64,000 nucleotides of DNA from NCBI GenBank assembly GCA_017522185.1, contig JAFWZZ010000024.1, forward strand, positions 1 to 64,000, given 5' to 3'. How positions within the stretch are numbered: the first letter of the stretch is position 1; each line of letters opens with the position of its first letter. The stretch comes from Bacillota bacterium (GTDB lineage Bacteria; Bacillota; Clostridia; Peptostreptococcales; Anaerovoracaceae). The notes beneath the pieces were generated by a model. The model ran no database searches, was not told the origin of the DNA, and saw nothing but the letters and a program-made list of their open reading frames with translations. The translations under genes were made by a program, and so were the position numbers. Below are positions 8,823-17,419 of this stretch, in pieces.

Positions 8823-9551
8823 TTAGTTTTCAATCACAGGATTCTGTCTTTTTTCAAAGTATGCTTCGTACTTTTTGATAACGTCTTTCCTGCCATGGGT
8901 ACGGATTGGCACAAGGATGCCGCTTTCCATTTCAAAGTCCTTCTGCACGCTCTGTACATAATCCATATTCACGAGAAAGCTTTTGTGGCAGCGAACGAAT
9001 CGCTCGTCCTGTAGACAGCACTCCAGTGCGTCCAGCTTCGCATAGACGATTTCTTCACTCTGATCCACAAGGTGGATCACCACTTTGTGCCCGCTGCTTT
9101 CTAAATAAAAAATGTCCCGGTAATCCAGGTTGCGGATTCTTCCCCGTTTCTTCACTGTCAGACTTCCCGGCTTTTCCCCTCTGGTCATCTTCGAGAGCAG
9201 GGCATAAAGTTTGTCCTCCTGCACCGGTTTCAGCAGGTAGCCTACGGCATCTACATCATAGCTTTCTACAGCATAATCCCTGCTTGCCGTTACAAATGCA
9301 ATGGGCATCTCCGGATCAATCTCGCGGATCTTTACCGCAGTTTCAAACCCGTTGGTAGCTCCAAGATGAATATCCATTAAAATCAAATCAAAAACAGCGG
9401 TTTCGTCTTCTATCTCCGCAAAGATGGCATCCCCGCTGCTGTAGGTCTGTATCGAATAGCGCAGATTTTTCCGTTCAAAATAGATCTTCGCCTTCTCTAC
9501 AAGTACATTTCGTTCTTCTGGTCGATCCTCACAAATAGCAATTCTAAACAT
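8823..9551 (-). CDS. LytTR-family response regulator
   Basis: A 242-residue DNA-binding response regulator. The receiver domain (1-120) has the acidic pocket ED (8-9), the phospho-acceptor D60 in LILMDIHLG, a T/S in FVTAS and K in YLLKPV. The C-terminal LytTR domain (about 135-235) shows FYLESSGHKVVIH, LDALE and RCHKSFLVN, typical of AgrA/LytR regulators. No sensor kinase is adjacent, so it is an orphan here. In this family targets are often peptide signalling, bacteriocin or cell-envelope genes; none can be named from the sequence. Confidence 0.92.
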   Translation of the reverse strand: MFRIAICEDRPEERNVLVEKAKIYFERKNLRYSIQTYSSGDAIFAEIEDETAVFDLILMDIHLGATNGFETAVKIREIDPEMPIAFVTASRDYAVESYDVDAVGYLLKPVQEDKLYALLSKMTRGEKPGSLTVKKRGRIRNLDYRDIFYLESSGHKVVIHLVDQSEEIVYAKLDALECCLQDERFVRCHKSFLVNMDYVQSVQKDFEMESGILVPIRTHGRKDVIKKYEAYFEKRQNPVIEN

Positions 9552-9674
9552 GTCAATTCCTCCAAGTAGTCTGTTTCTATTCTATCACATTTCGCACGAA
9601 ATTGTAATATAATCCGCTGAATTTGATATTATATCCACAGCTTCAGCTTTTTGTGCTATCTTGTATTTTGTATG

Positions 9675-9763
9675 CTCGTACTTTTTGTACGAGATGGTCG
9701 CTTTTGCGACCCTCACCATACAACCCAATCCTACACAGCGGGGCCCTGCGCAAGCAGGGCCCC
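9675..9763. repeat. Three tandem hairpins in the 307-base gap upstream of the acyltransferase gene
   Basis: Three perfect inverted repeats stand in a row: CTCGTAC/GTACGAG (9675-9681, 9687-9693), GGTCGC/GCGACC (9696-9701, 9706-9711) and GGGGCCCTGC/GCAGGGCCCC (9740-9749, 9754-9763, loop GCAA). The last has a T run only seven bases further on, so it is not a textbook terminator. The cluster may be a small structured RNA or the relic of one. The rest of the gap (9552-9674 and 9764-9786) shows nothing clear. Confidence 0.5.
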
Positions 9764-9786
9764 AACCCATTTTTTGACCTGTTTTC

Positions 9787-9816
9787 TTGCTATTTCATAG
9801 CGAAAAATGTTATAAT
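9787..9816 (+). promoter_or_regulatory. Promoter of the acyltransferase-transporter operon
   Basis: TTGCTA (9787-9792) and TATAAT (9811-9816) are separated by 18 bases. The ATG at 9859 follows with an AGGAGA ribosome site. Confidence 0.6.
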
Positions 9817-9858
9817 TAAGTTTAGGGGTGTGCATTCCCCGCGTATTAGGAGAGAACT

Positions 9859-11025
9859 ATGAACGACATCAAAAGACACAAACTTTCTTATAGAGTCATC
9901 CGGAAGCTGGCAATGCCGATATTTAAGACTATGTTTAACTACCAGTTTCCTATTGTGGACCAGGTCAAAGAACCCTACATCGTTTTAGCGAACCACAATC
10001 TGGAGCTGGACCCTGCGCTGGTAGCACTGGCTTTCCCGCAGCAGATGTACTTCGTAGCCAGCGAACATATCCTTCGCAAAGGCTTTGGTGGCTGGTTCCT
10101 GATGCACTTCCTGAAACCAATCATTCGTATGAAAGGTAAGGTGGAAGTGAAAACTGTCGCAGAAATCCTGCGGACCGCAAGGGCGGGCCACAATGTCTGC
10201 ATCTTCGCAGAGGGCGCACGTTCCTTTAACGGCAGAACCTGCAGCATCCTTCCTTCTACTGGAAAGATGGTGAAACGTTCCGGCAGCGCACTGATTACTT
10301 ACCGTATGGAAGGCGGTTACTTCAGCCAGCCCAGATGGAGTCTGTCTCTGCGCAAAGGCAGAATCCAGGGTGTAGTTGCTGGGATTTACTCTTCCGAAGA
10401 GCTGAAGGCTATGTCAGAAGACCAGGTCAACGCTTTGATCGTAAGGGATCTGCATGAAGATGCCTATGCAACCCAGGCAAAGGACCCGGTTCCATATAAA
10501 GGAAAAAAACTGGCTCTGGGCATGGAATCCACGCTGTTCCTTTGTCCAAAGTGCGGCCAGACTGATACAATGCAAAGTAACGATACTTCCATCACCTGCA
10601 GCTGCGGCACCCGTTTTACTTATACAGAATACGGGGATCTGCTGTCGCCGGAAGGGGAGAAACGTTCCATTACAGAATGGGATTTGTGGCAGCAGGAACA
10701 GCTTCGTCTCCGCTATGAGAGCGCTGTCGCCGCCTCATCAGAAGAGGCCTTCTTCTCCGATGAAGTAACTTTGTTTGCAATCGACGAAAATCATGAAATT
10801 CAAAATACACAAAAGGGTACATTAACTGCATATTCGGACCGCATCGAATGCTGCGGCCGGAGCTTCTTTTATGAGGAAATGCTGGGATTAGATATTTTTT
10901 CCAGAAATTTCATAGTCATGAACTATGGAAAAGACGCTGCACACTATGAGATGAAAGGGGATCTTATGTTCTGTGCATTGAAATACCTATATCTCTACAA
11001 ACTCGTGAAAGGAGAACCTCTATAA
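9859..11025 (+). CDS. PlsC-like acyltransferase with C-terminal zinc ribbon
   Basis: A 388-residue protein. The N-terminal ~200 residues form a lysophosphatidate acyltransferase-type domain with the H-x4-D motif (H46, D51 in NHNLELD) and FAEGARS (117-123), which bind and acylate a lysophospholipid or similar acceptor. The C-terminal part carries two cysteine pairs, C229/C232 and C247/C249, a rubredoxin-like zinc ribbon. It is followed by about 140 residues of unknown fold. This extension is not present in ordinary PlsC (about 200-250 residues), so the acceptor may be unusual. The gene is followed three bases later by a transporter gene with which it must be cotranscribed. It is the first of two PlsC-type genes in this window. 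Confidence 0.82.
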   Translation: MNDIKRHKLSYRVIRKLAMPIFKTMFNYQFPIVDQVKEPYIVLANHNLELDPALVALAFPQQMYFVASEHILRKGFGGWFLMHFLKPIIRMKGKVEVKTVAEILRTARAGHNVCIFAEGARSFNGRTCSILPSTGKMVKRSGSALITYRMEGGYFSQPRWSLSLRKGRIQGVVAGIYSSEELKAMSEDQVNALIVRDLHEDAYATQAKDPVPYKGKKLALGMESTLFLCPKCGQTDTMQSNDTSITCSCGTRFTYTEYGDLLSPEGEKRSITEWDLWQQEQLRLRYESAVAASSEEAFFSDEVTLFAIDENHEIQNTQKGTLTAYSDRIECCGRSFFYEEMLGLDIFSRNFIVMNYGKDAAHYEMKGDLMFCALKYLYLYKLVKGEPL

Positions 11026-11028
11026 CTT

Positions 11029-12402
11029 ATGGATTATTCAGCAATGAACACCGGGCTTTGGAGCCCAATTATTCAAGTTGCCATCGTAGCGGGTGTCATC
11101 CTGCTGGCAAACGTCATGAGAAGAAAAATTGCCCTCATTCGTAATGCGATGATTCCAACCGCAGTTCTGGCTGGGTTTATCATGCTTATTGGCAAATTTG
11201 CAGGCGTTATCCAGGTCAACGTGGAATTCTTTGAAATGCTCACGTACCATGCCATCGCAATCGGTTTTATTGCCATGTCTCTGAGGACACCTGAAGATAA
11301 TGGTTTGGAATCCGGGAAACACATCGGTGTCAAGAGCGGTGCCATCATCGTCAGTTCCTATATGGTGCAGGGAACCATCGGTCTGCTGATATCGTTAGGT
11401 CTGGCTTATACCATCAAACCGGATATGTTCAAAGCCGCGGGTATCCTTCTGCCGATGGGCTATGGTCAGGGACCTGGGCAGGCGAACAACATTGGTGCAA
11501 CTTATCAGGCACTGGGTTTTGAAGGCGGCCAGTCCTTTGGTCTTGCCATCGCTGCAGCCGGTTATGTCTGTGCCTGCGTTGTGGGCGTATTCTACATCAA
11601 TTACCTGATCAAGAAAGGCAGACTGACCAAAACAGATCACGACGAAATTTCCGGCTCCGTTACCATCGACACCTTCCAGGATGAAAACGAAATCCCCGTT
11701 TCAGAATCTCTGGACAAGTTCTCCGTGCAGGCCGCCCTCGTATTGGTGGTATACGGCATTACTTATCTGGTAACCTGGGGGGCGACTTCCGGTATTTCCA
11801 TGATTTCTGAAGGTATTGCCAATACAGTAAACCCTCTTCTTTGGGGATTTAACTTCATTATCGGATCTGCACTGGCTATGGGCGGCAGATTCGTGCTGTC
11901 TCACCTTCGCAAGGTGAAACTGATGAACAGACAGTACCAGAACAATTACCTGCTGAGCAGAATTTCCGGCCTGGCTTTCGACGTCATGATTGTTGCAGGA
12001 CTTGCATGTATCAAAATGGAGGATTTATCTGGTCTGATCCTGCCATTTATCTTAATGGTTGTATTCGGCGCCATCGGCACCCTGCTGCACCTGCAGTTCG
12101 TATGCCGCAGAGTATATCCAAATTACTACTATGAAGGCCTCGTTTCCATGTTCGGTATGATGACCGGTACCATCAGCTCCGGTGTCCTGCTGCTTCGTGA
12201 ACTGGATCCACAGATGAAGACGCCTGCCGGTAACAATCTGGTTCTCGGCTCCAGCTGTGCCATCCTGCTTGCCGTACCACTTCTGATTCTGGTAGGCATG
12301 GCACCAAAATCCACGATGATGGCTTTCCTCACGCTGGGATGCCTGATCGTGTATTACTTCATCCTGCTGGGCATCGCTTTGTCAGGGAAAAAGAAAAAGT
12401 AA
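11029..12402 (+). CDS. GltS-like sodium:glutamate symporter family protein
   Basis: A 457-residue membrane protein with about ten hydrophobic helices. It has a central polar loop rich in glycine (GYGQGPGQANNIGATYQALGF), comparable to the first re-entrant loop of GltS, and a second such segment (FGMMTGTISSGVLLLRELD) near the C-terminus. Two inverted halves are thus visible. The family imports glutamate or related acids with sodium, but substrate is an inference. Its start overlaps the ribosome site at the end of the acyltransferase gene (three-base gap), so translation is coupled. A terminator follows at 12415. Confidence 0.7.
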   Translation: MDYSAMNTGLWSPIIQVAIVAGVILLANVMRRKIALIRNAMIPTAVLAGFIMLIGKFAGVIQVNVEFFEMLTYHAIAIGFIAMSLRTPEDNGLESGKHIGVKSGAIIVSSYMVQGTIGLLISLGLAYTIKPDMFKAAGILLPMGYGQGPGQANNIGATYQALGFEGGQSFGLAIAAAGYVCACVVGVFYINYLIKKGRLTKTDHDEISGSVTIDTFQDENEIPVSESLDKFSVQAALVLVVYGITYLVTWGATSGISMISEGIANTVNPLLWGFNFIIGSALAMGGRFVLSHLRKVKLMNRQYQNNYLLSRISGLAFDVMIVAGLACIKMEDLSGLILPFILMVVFGAIGTLLHLQFVCRRVYPNYYYEGLVSMFGMMTGTISSGVLLLRELDPQMKTPAGNNLVLGSSCAILLAVPLLILVGMAPKSTMMAFLTLGCLIVYYFILLGIALSGKKKK

Positions 12403-12414
12403 AGATCTCTATCG

Positions 12415-12450
12415 AAAAGTGCGGAAATTCCCGCACTTTTCTTGTTTTTT
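12415..12450 (+). terminator. Terminator of the acyltransferase-transporter operon
   Basis: AAAAGTGCGG and CCGCACTTTT pair around AAATTC, followed by CTTGTTTTTT. Confidence 0.9.
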
Positions 12451-12507
12451 CCGGGAAAATAGGGTATAAAGAGAAGGGAAAAATACATCAAAGGAGATGA
12501 TATATAT

Positions 12508-13284
12508 ATGGAAAAACTAAGATCTAAAAAAGGATTTATCTGTGATATGGACGGCGTCATCTATTGGGGCGGCAGACTGTTGCCGGGCGTAAAGGACTTC
12601 GTGGAATGGCTCCACAGGGAAAACAAGGAATACCTGTTCCTGACCAATAACAGCAGCCAGACTCCGACAGAACTGCGCCTGAAGCTGCAGGGTATGGGCC
12701 TGGATATCGAAGAAAACCATTTCTATACCAGCGCGCTTGCCACCGCCAGATTTGTCAGTGAGCAGTCCACCGACCGCAGCGCTTACGTTATCGGTGACCC
12801 GGGTCTGGTTGGTGCTTTGTATCAACACGGCATCAACATCACAGACAAAAATCCGGAATACGTTATCGTGGGAGAAACACCGAACTATAATTACGATGCA
12901 ATATGTAAAGCCGTCACGCTGGTACGTAACGGCTCCAAATTAATCGGTACAAATTTTGATATGACAGGACCATCAAACCGTGGTATCATCCCTGCATGCA
13001 GGGCTTTGATTTCGCCTATCGAGATGGCCACAGGAAAACAGGCTTACTTCGTAGGCAAGCCAAATCCGCTAATGATGCGTACAGGTCTGCGCATGCTGGG
13101 CATCCATTCTGAAGAAGCCGCTATGATCGGCGATCGTATGGATACGGACATCATTGGCGGCGTGGAATCCGGCATGGATCCGATCCTGGTTCTCTCCGGC
13201 ATTACCAGTAGGGAAGAGGTGGACCTGTTCCCATACAGACCGCGTCTGATTCTGGAAGGGGTAGGCGATATCGTGCCTCGTTAG
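12508..13284 (+). CDS. HAD-superfamily hydrolase, subfamily IIA (NagD/AraL type)
   Basis: A 258-residue phosphatase of the haloacid dehalogenase superfamily. Motif I is ICDMDGVIYWG with nucleophile D13 and general acid D15. Motif II is FLTNNSS. The C2-type cap follows (residues about 75-180). Motif III/IV is K (VGKPNP) and MIGDRMDTDI. NagD-type enzymes dephosphorylate sugar or nucleotide monophosphates or 4-nitrophenylphosphate in vitro, and natural substrates vary. AAAGGAG precedes the ATG. It converges on the DUF2284 gene with only seven bases between stops. Confidence 0.92.
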   Translation: MEKLRSKKGFICDMDGVIYWGGRLLPGVKDFVEWLHRENKEYLFLTNNSSQTPTELRLKLQGMGLDIEENHFYTSALATARFVSEQSTDRSAYVIGDPGLVGALYQHGINITDKNPEYVIVGETPNYNYDAICKAVTLVRNGSKLIGTNFDMTGPSNRGIIPACRALISPIEMATGKQAYFVGKPNPLMMRTGLRMLGIHSEEAAMIGDRMDTDIIGGVESGMDPILVLSGITSREEVDLFPYRPRLILEGVGDIVPR

Positions 13285-13291
13285 CTGCATG

Positions 13292-13816
13292 CTAATAGAG
13301 GAGACCGCCGACCAGAACGAAATAGTCCGGTGCCTTTCCTTCTTCTACCCATTGCAGAGGAAGACCCAGCAGCTTCGTGCAGGTCAGGCCTACGTTGCCG
13401 CCTAAGGACTCAATAGAATATCGCAACTTATCGGGGAACCTGCAGGGTTCTCCGTTTTTTCTTGCGCAGTTATCGTATCCACAGATCCTGCAGCTGCCCG
13501 CAGACAGGGACCTGCTTTCCGGTTCTTCCAATTCTCTCACAAAGAGCTCTTCTGTCAATAGCGCCTGCACCTCTTCTATGCGTTCCTTCCAGTTTTCCTT
13601 CTCTCCTTCCTCGAAAACCAGCTTTTTCCCTACGATTTTCAGAGTTTCAAACTGCTTCCAATAGTCTTCCACCGGATCAAAACCATAGGAAGGGCAGGAC
13701 CATTTCCTGTCAAAGTTCTCACAGGCTCTGCAGTATTCTAAAAACTCTTCTACACAGACATAACCTTCAATATAGTCTGTTACTTTGATTTCTTTTTCGT
13801 ATGTTTCTATCTTCAT
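13292..13816 (-). CDS. DUF2284 family cysteine-rich metal-binding protein
   Basis: A 174-residue predicted metal-binding protein of the DUF2284 family. It has an N-terminal cysteine group (CRACENF...WSCPSYGFDP, C29, C32 and C40) and a second group CRICGYDNCARKNGEPCRFPDK near residues 107-127, so at least seven cysteines in two clusters. Such spacing suggests an iron-sulfur or zinc site. The family is common in anaerobes and its biochemical role is not established. The gene is monocistronic and divergent from the amidohydrolase gene. Confidence 0.85.
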   Translation of the reverse strand: MKIETYEKEIKVTDYIEGYVCVEEFLEYCRACENFDRKWSCPSYGFDPVEDYWKQFETLKIVGKKLVFEEGEKENWKERIEEVQALLTEELFVRELEEPESRSLSAGSCRICGYDNCARKNGEPCRFPDKLRYSIESLGGNVGLTCTKLLGLPLQWVEEGKAPDYFVLVGGLLY

Positions 13817-13824
13817 ATCAAAAG

Positions 13825-13853
13825 TTTACCACATTTTGAATTTGTGATACAAT
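13825..13853 (+). promoter_or_regulatory. Promoter of the amidohydrolase-lipoprotein operon
   Basis: TTTACC (13825-13830) and TACAAT (13848-13853) are 17 bases apart. CAGGAGG follows before the ATG at 13882. Confidence 0.6.
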
Positions 13854-13881
13854 AGGTTTATCGAACTACAGGAGGTTTACT

Positions 13882-15282
13882 ATGGCTTTTAGCTTTTTAA
13901 AGAAGAAAGTGTCCGCGGATATCATTTATATGAACGGACATGTATATACACAGGACCCCGCATACCCATGGGCAACTGCAGTCGCATGTAAAGACAGTGA
14001 GATTATGGCCGTTGGAGATTTTGAGGCGATGGAAGACATCACGGGGGAAGACACCGAAGTTGTCGATCTGAATAACCGTTACCTGTTCCCCGGTTTCATC
14101 GATCTGCACAGTGCCCCGGTACTACAGGCATTTGACGGTTCTTACCTGAAGATCAGCAACGAATGGGATGTGGAGCCGATTCTGGACATCCTGGCAGACT
14201 ATGCCGATGAATGTGAACACGATGTCATCTTCGGATACGGTTTCCACGAGAGAATCCTGGAACGCTTCGACAGCGCGGAAGCTGCCCACGCGGCACTGGA
14301 TGAAATCGACCGTTACAAACCGATTCTCCTCTTGGGAGAAAGCGGCCACCACTGCTGGGTGAACTCCGCCGCGGCAGCCATCATCCGTACCGTTGCGGAG
14401 GATGAAGAAGAAGAGTATATTACGACGAATTTTATTCTGAATGCATTGTCTCCGCTGCCTTTGGAGGAACTGGAAACGGCCTGGAAGAAACACGCCGAAG
14501 ACATGGCAGACAAAGGCTTTACCTCTGTCTTTAACCTTTGTGCGCCGGACTGCTTTACCGACGTCTATCTAGACAACATCATGATGGCCATCGGAGAAGG
14601 TGAGGGAGACATCATGCAGAGATTCCACGGCAGTATCTTCGTAAACCGTCCGTTCCATCCGCAGATGATCCTCCGCAGACTGGCTGCAGCAAGAACCAGC
14701 TGCATCGAACTGGACAGCCTCATCACGGCAGACTTCGCAAAGCTGGAAGTCTGTGAAGGTGAAGGAGAATGGGCCTTTTCCCAGGAAGCGCTGGACACCA
14801 TCTGTCTGGAGCTTGCCGAACACGGTTACGGTATCCATCTGGATGCCAGAGACCGCGCATCCTTCGAGAAAGCTGCACAGACCTTTGGTATGCTGCGCGA
14901 GAAGGGATACCGCAATACGACTCTCGTCCTGGCCTCCCGTTACGGCTACGATTCCGATTACCGTGATGCCTATCTGGCAGCCTGGCCGACAGATATCTGG
15001 GAAGACAGCTTCTTTGGACATTTTGATTCGACCAAAGAAGCCATCGACGCACTGACGACCGGTGCCGCAGAGTGTCTCGGTATGTCTAAAACTCTGGGCT
15101 CCATCGAAAAGGGAAAGCGTGCCGACTTCACGGTCTTCGGCGAAAACCCTTTGGACAGCAGCGTGGAACGCTTCTCCGGTATGCATGCGGACATGACCAT
15201 CCTGGATGGCCAGATTGTCTACGATGCCGATGAGGCCGCGGCTGACGAGATGTGTGATTTGATTTTCTCCTTACAGTTATAG
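13882..15282 (+). CDS. YtcJ-like amidohydrolase family protein, probably altered active site
   Basis: A 466-residue protein with the composite-barrel start of the amidohydrolase superfamily (ADIIYMNGHVYT, a beta-sandwich, then PGFID). In active members the next residues are H-x-H, binding the first metal; here they are H76-S-A78. GESGHHCWVNSAA matches the YtcJ DGHSxWxNS block. Later blocks are changed too: GIHLDARDRASF stands where H-x-IGDxA is usual, LVLASRYG lacks the EHxQ histidine, and the GTDSP-type aspartate is replaced by AWPTDIW. The C-terminus (GSIEKGKRADFTVFGENPL) is normal. It is therefore a real family member that has probably lost hydrolase activity or uses other ligands. It shares an operon with a DUF4430 lipoprotein 19 bases downstream. 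Confidence 0.8.
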   Translation: MAFSFLKKKVSADIIYMNGHVYTQDPAYPWATAVACKDSEIMAVGDFEAMEDITGEDTEVVDLNNRYLFPGFIDLHSAPVLQAFDGSYLKISNEWDVEPILDILADYADECEHDVIFGYGFHERILERFDSAEAAHAALDEIDRYKPILLLGESGHHCWVNSAAAAIIRTVAEDEEEEYITTNFILNALSPLPLEELETAWKKHAEDMADKGFTSVFNLCAPDCFTDVYLDNIMMAIGEGEGDIMQRFHGSIFVNRPFHPQMILRRLAAARTSCIELDSLITADFAKLEVCEGEGEWAFSQEALDTICLELAEHGYGIHLDARDRASFEKAAQTFGMLREKGYRNTTLVLASRYGYDSDYRDAYLAAWPTDIWEDSFFGHFDSTKEAIDALTTGAAECLGMSKTLGSIEKGKRADFTVFGENPLDSSVERFSGMHADMTILDGQIVYDADEAAADEMCDLIFSLQL

Positions 15283-15301
15283 AGCATCGGGAGGGATATA
15301 T

Positions 15302-15733
15302 ATGAGAACAAACCTTTTGAAGAAGACACTGCTCTGCCTGCTGGCAGCCATCGCCCTGTTTGCCCTGTGCGGCTGTGGCGATAAGAACAATCAGGATATT
15401 CCGGATGTGGATTCCATTTCCGTTTCCATTTCCGTCGACTACCCGGTAAAAGCAAAGAAACCGGATCTGAAAACCCTGCCGTTCCGTGCGGAGGAAGACT
15501 CCTCCGTCCTGCAGGTGGTGGAATTATTCGGCAATGTCAATGAAATCTCCATCCTGGTGGACACGACCTATTCCACCCTGGAAGGAATTGATGGTGTCAT
15601 TAACCATGTCACATTCAAAGCCGGTACATGGCAGTATAAGATCAACGGCGAGTTAAAGGACAAACCAATCAGCGATGTCGTTTTGAAAGACGGGGATCAT
15701 TTAGAACTTGTATATGCAAAAGAGCCGCAGTAA
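15302..15733 (+). CDS. DUF4430-domain lipoprotein
   Basis: A 143-residue secreted lipoprotein. A lipoprotein signal peptide ends in the lipobox LCGC, with C25 as the lipidated cysteine. The mature part contains a DUF4430 domain (about residues 60-140) with the usual TWQYKINGELKDKPISDVVL and DGDHLELVY pattern. This fold is related to the C-terminal domain of transcobalamin and is found in cobalamin-binding or surface-anchored proteins of Firmicutes. Whether it binds a corrinoid here is an inference. GGGAGG precedes the start. The stop codon lies in the loop of its own terminator. Confidence 0.85.
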   Translation: MRTNLLKKTLLCLLAAIALFALCGCGDKNNQDIPDVDSISVSISVDYPVKAKKPDLKTLPFRAEEDSSVLQVVELFGNVNEISILVDTTYSTLEGIDGVINHVTFKAGTWQYKINGELKDKPISDVVLKDGDHLELVYAKEPQ

Positions 15734-15750
15734 TGCGGCTCTTCTTTTGC
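15719..15750. terminator. Bidirectional terminator overlapping the lipoprotein stop codon
   Basis: GAGCCGCA (15722-15729) pairs with TGCGGCTC (15734-15741). The loop GTAA contains part of the stop codon (15731-15733). T runs on both sides let it end both the lipoprotein operon and the hut operon coming from the right. Confidence 0.85.
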
Positions 15751-15756
15751 TTTATC

Positions 15757-16425
15757 TTATTCTTCTATCTTATACTGGGATTTTGCACGACGCTGGGATT
15801 CTGCCAGGTGTACGCTCATGGCCTCTTTGGCGGCATTGGCATCCTTCGCAAGGATTGCTGCAAGGATTTCCTTGTGTTCCCGAAGGATTTCCTCCAGATA
15901 TGCCTGCTCATAGAGAATAACCTTTCGTGTCTGCTCGATGTACTCCTTGTAAGATCGCAGGATCTGCGCCATAAATCTGCTGCCGGCAGCATCATAGATG
16001 ATTTCGTGATAAGCGGAATTCAGTTCCAATACCTTATCGCTGTCTTTCTTCGCAGTGTAAAATTCCATCAGCTCACTCTGCTCTTTCAGCTGCTCGATCT
16101 GACTGTCGGAAATGCGGCTGACAGCCCATTCCACGGCCATGATTTCCAGAGCCTTTCTCACGGCATAGATATCCTCGATATCCTGTCGGGTAAAACCTTT
16201 GGCAAAACAGCCTCTGTTCGGGATGTAGTCGATGAGTCCCTCGTTTTCCAGCTGTTTAAAAGCTTCTCTGATCGGCGTTCTGCTGACTTTGAATTCTGTT
16301 GCGATTTGATTTTCTTTGATCTTTTCGCCAATTTTGTATTCCCCTTTGAGGATACGGTCGCGGATAATATCCACCAGTTCGTCCGTAAGGGACACGGTAT
16401 TGACGAAATTCTGACTGCCTGACAT
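15757..16425 (-). CDS. GntR-family (FadR/FCD type) transcriptional regulator, probable hut regulator
   Basis: A 222-residue regulator. The N-terminal winged helix (residues 12-75) has IATEFKVSRTPIREAFKQLENEGLI, the typical GntR recognition helix. The C-terminal FCD domain shows histidines in SAYHEIIY, REHKEI and MSVHL that usually bind a metal and sense a small acid. It lies 38 bases after ftcD at the end of the histidine operon and has AAGGAGT before its ATG, so it is most likely the last gene of that operon and its regulator. The effector could be urocanate or a pathway intermediate; this is an inference from position. A palindrome at 22985-23005 is the best candidate operator. Confidence 0.88.
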   Translation of the reverse strand: MSGSQNFVNTVSLTDELVDIIRDRILKGEYKIGEKIKENQIATEFKVSRTPIREAFKQLENEGLIDYIPNRGCFAKGFTRQDIEDIYAVRKALEIMAVEWAVSRISDSQIEQLKEQSELMEFYTAKKDSDKVLELNSAYHEIIYDAAGSRFMAQILRSYKEYIEQTRKVILYEQAYLEEILREHKEILAAILAKDANAAKEAMSVHLAESQRRAKSQYKIEE

Positions 16426-16463
16426 TTGATGCTACTCCTTGTGGTCTTTTGACGCGTCTGAAA

Positions 16464-17372
16464 TTATAAGATGTGGTTTTCCAGTACCTGGTTGTGGAAG
16501 TCGAAGTCTGTGATCTGCAGATAGTATTCTGCGGAGTCGATTAATGCCTTCATTGGGCACAGGCCGATGATTTCAGTGCCTGTTACGACTACGCCGTATC
16601 TTGCAGCTTCGGACTTAACCATTTCTGTTACTCTGTACAGTGGAGTCTGTTCGAAGTTTGTCATGTTGATGGAAACCTGAGCATACTTCTTACCTGTTAC
16701 TTCGTCTTCAATATCAAAGCCCATAGCCTTTACACAGTTCAGACCGCCGTCTCTTTCTCTGATGATCTTTGCGATGTTCTTTGCGATCTGTACGTCTTCT
16801 GTGTTCAGGTTCAGGTTGTATGCTACTAGCGGTGGTCTTGCGCCTACTGCCATAACACCTGCAGTTGGGTGAATCTTTCTGCCGCCGAAATCTGGTTCCC
16901 ATTCAGGTTCCTGTACTTTTTCAGCCATACCTTCGAACTGACCCTTTCTGATCTTAACCAGGTTCTGTCTGTCAGGAGTCTGTGCGGAATGTTCATATAA
17001 GAATACTGGAACACCAGCTTCTTCTGCGATTCTCTTACCAACTACCTTGGATAATTCGATACAGTCTTCTACTGTGCAGTCTTTGATTGCTAAGAAAGGC
17101 ATTACGTCTACAGCGCCCATTCTTGGATGTTCACCAACGTGCTGTGTCAGGTCGATTAATTCAGCTGCCTTCTTTACTAATTTTACACTTGCTTCTTCAA
17201 CGCCCTTTGCATCGCCGATGTAAGTGATTACAGTTCTGTTGTGGGATTCATCGGAGCTGTAGTTTAACAGTGTGCAACCTGGAGTTGTTCTGATCTGGTC
17301 TACACAAGCTTCGATGACTTCTGGTCTTCTGCCTTCAGAAATGTTAGGAATACTTTCAATAATCTGTGCCAT
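16464..17372 (-). CDS. ftcD: Glutamate formimidoyltransferase
   Basis: A 302-residue enzyme that transfers the formimino group of N-formimino-L-glutamate to tetrahydrofolate, the last carbon-yielding step of histidine breakdown in this pathway. Conserved blocks seen: ESIPNISEGRR at the N-terminus, HNRTVITYIG, LTQHVGEHPRMGAVDVMPF and VFLYEHSAQ. The N- and C-subdomains of the formiminotransferase are both present. Length matches monofunctional bacterial proteins; the cyclodeaminase is separate (fchA, upstream). It starts 47 bases after fchA with AAGGAGAATAA before ATG 17372. Confidence 0.95.
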   Translation of the reverse strand: MAQIIESIPNISEGRRPEVIEACVDQIRTTPGCTLLNYSSDESHNRTVITYIGDAKGVEEASVKLVKKAAELIDLTQHVGEHPRMGAVDVMPFLAIKDCTVEDCIELSKVVGKRIAEEAGVPVFLYEHSAQTPDRQNLVKIRKGQFEGMAEKVQEPEWEPDFGGRKIHPTAGVMAVGARPPLVAYNLNLNTEDVQIAKNIAKIIRERDGGLNCVKAMGFDIEDEVTGKKYAQVSINMTNFEQTPLYRVTEMVKSEAARYGVVVTGTEIIGLCPMKALIDSAEYYLQITDFDFHNQVLENHIL

Positions 17373-17419
17373 TGTTTTATTCTCCTTTTTCTATATGTGA
17401 TTCAATAATTGACTTTTGT

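Noticed and set aside
9740-9763. GC-rich hairpin as a rho-independent terminator
   Set aside because: The T run starts seven bases after the stem and no gene ends upstream on that strand; kept only as a structured repeat.
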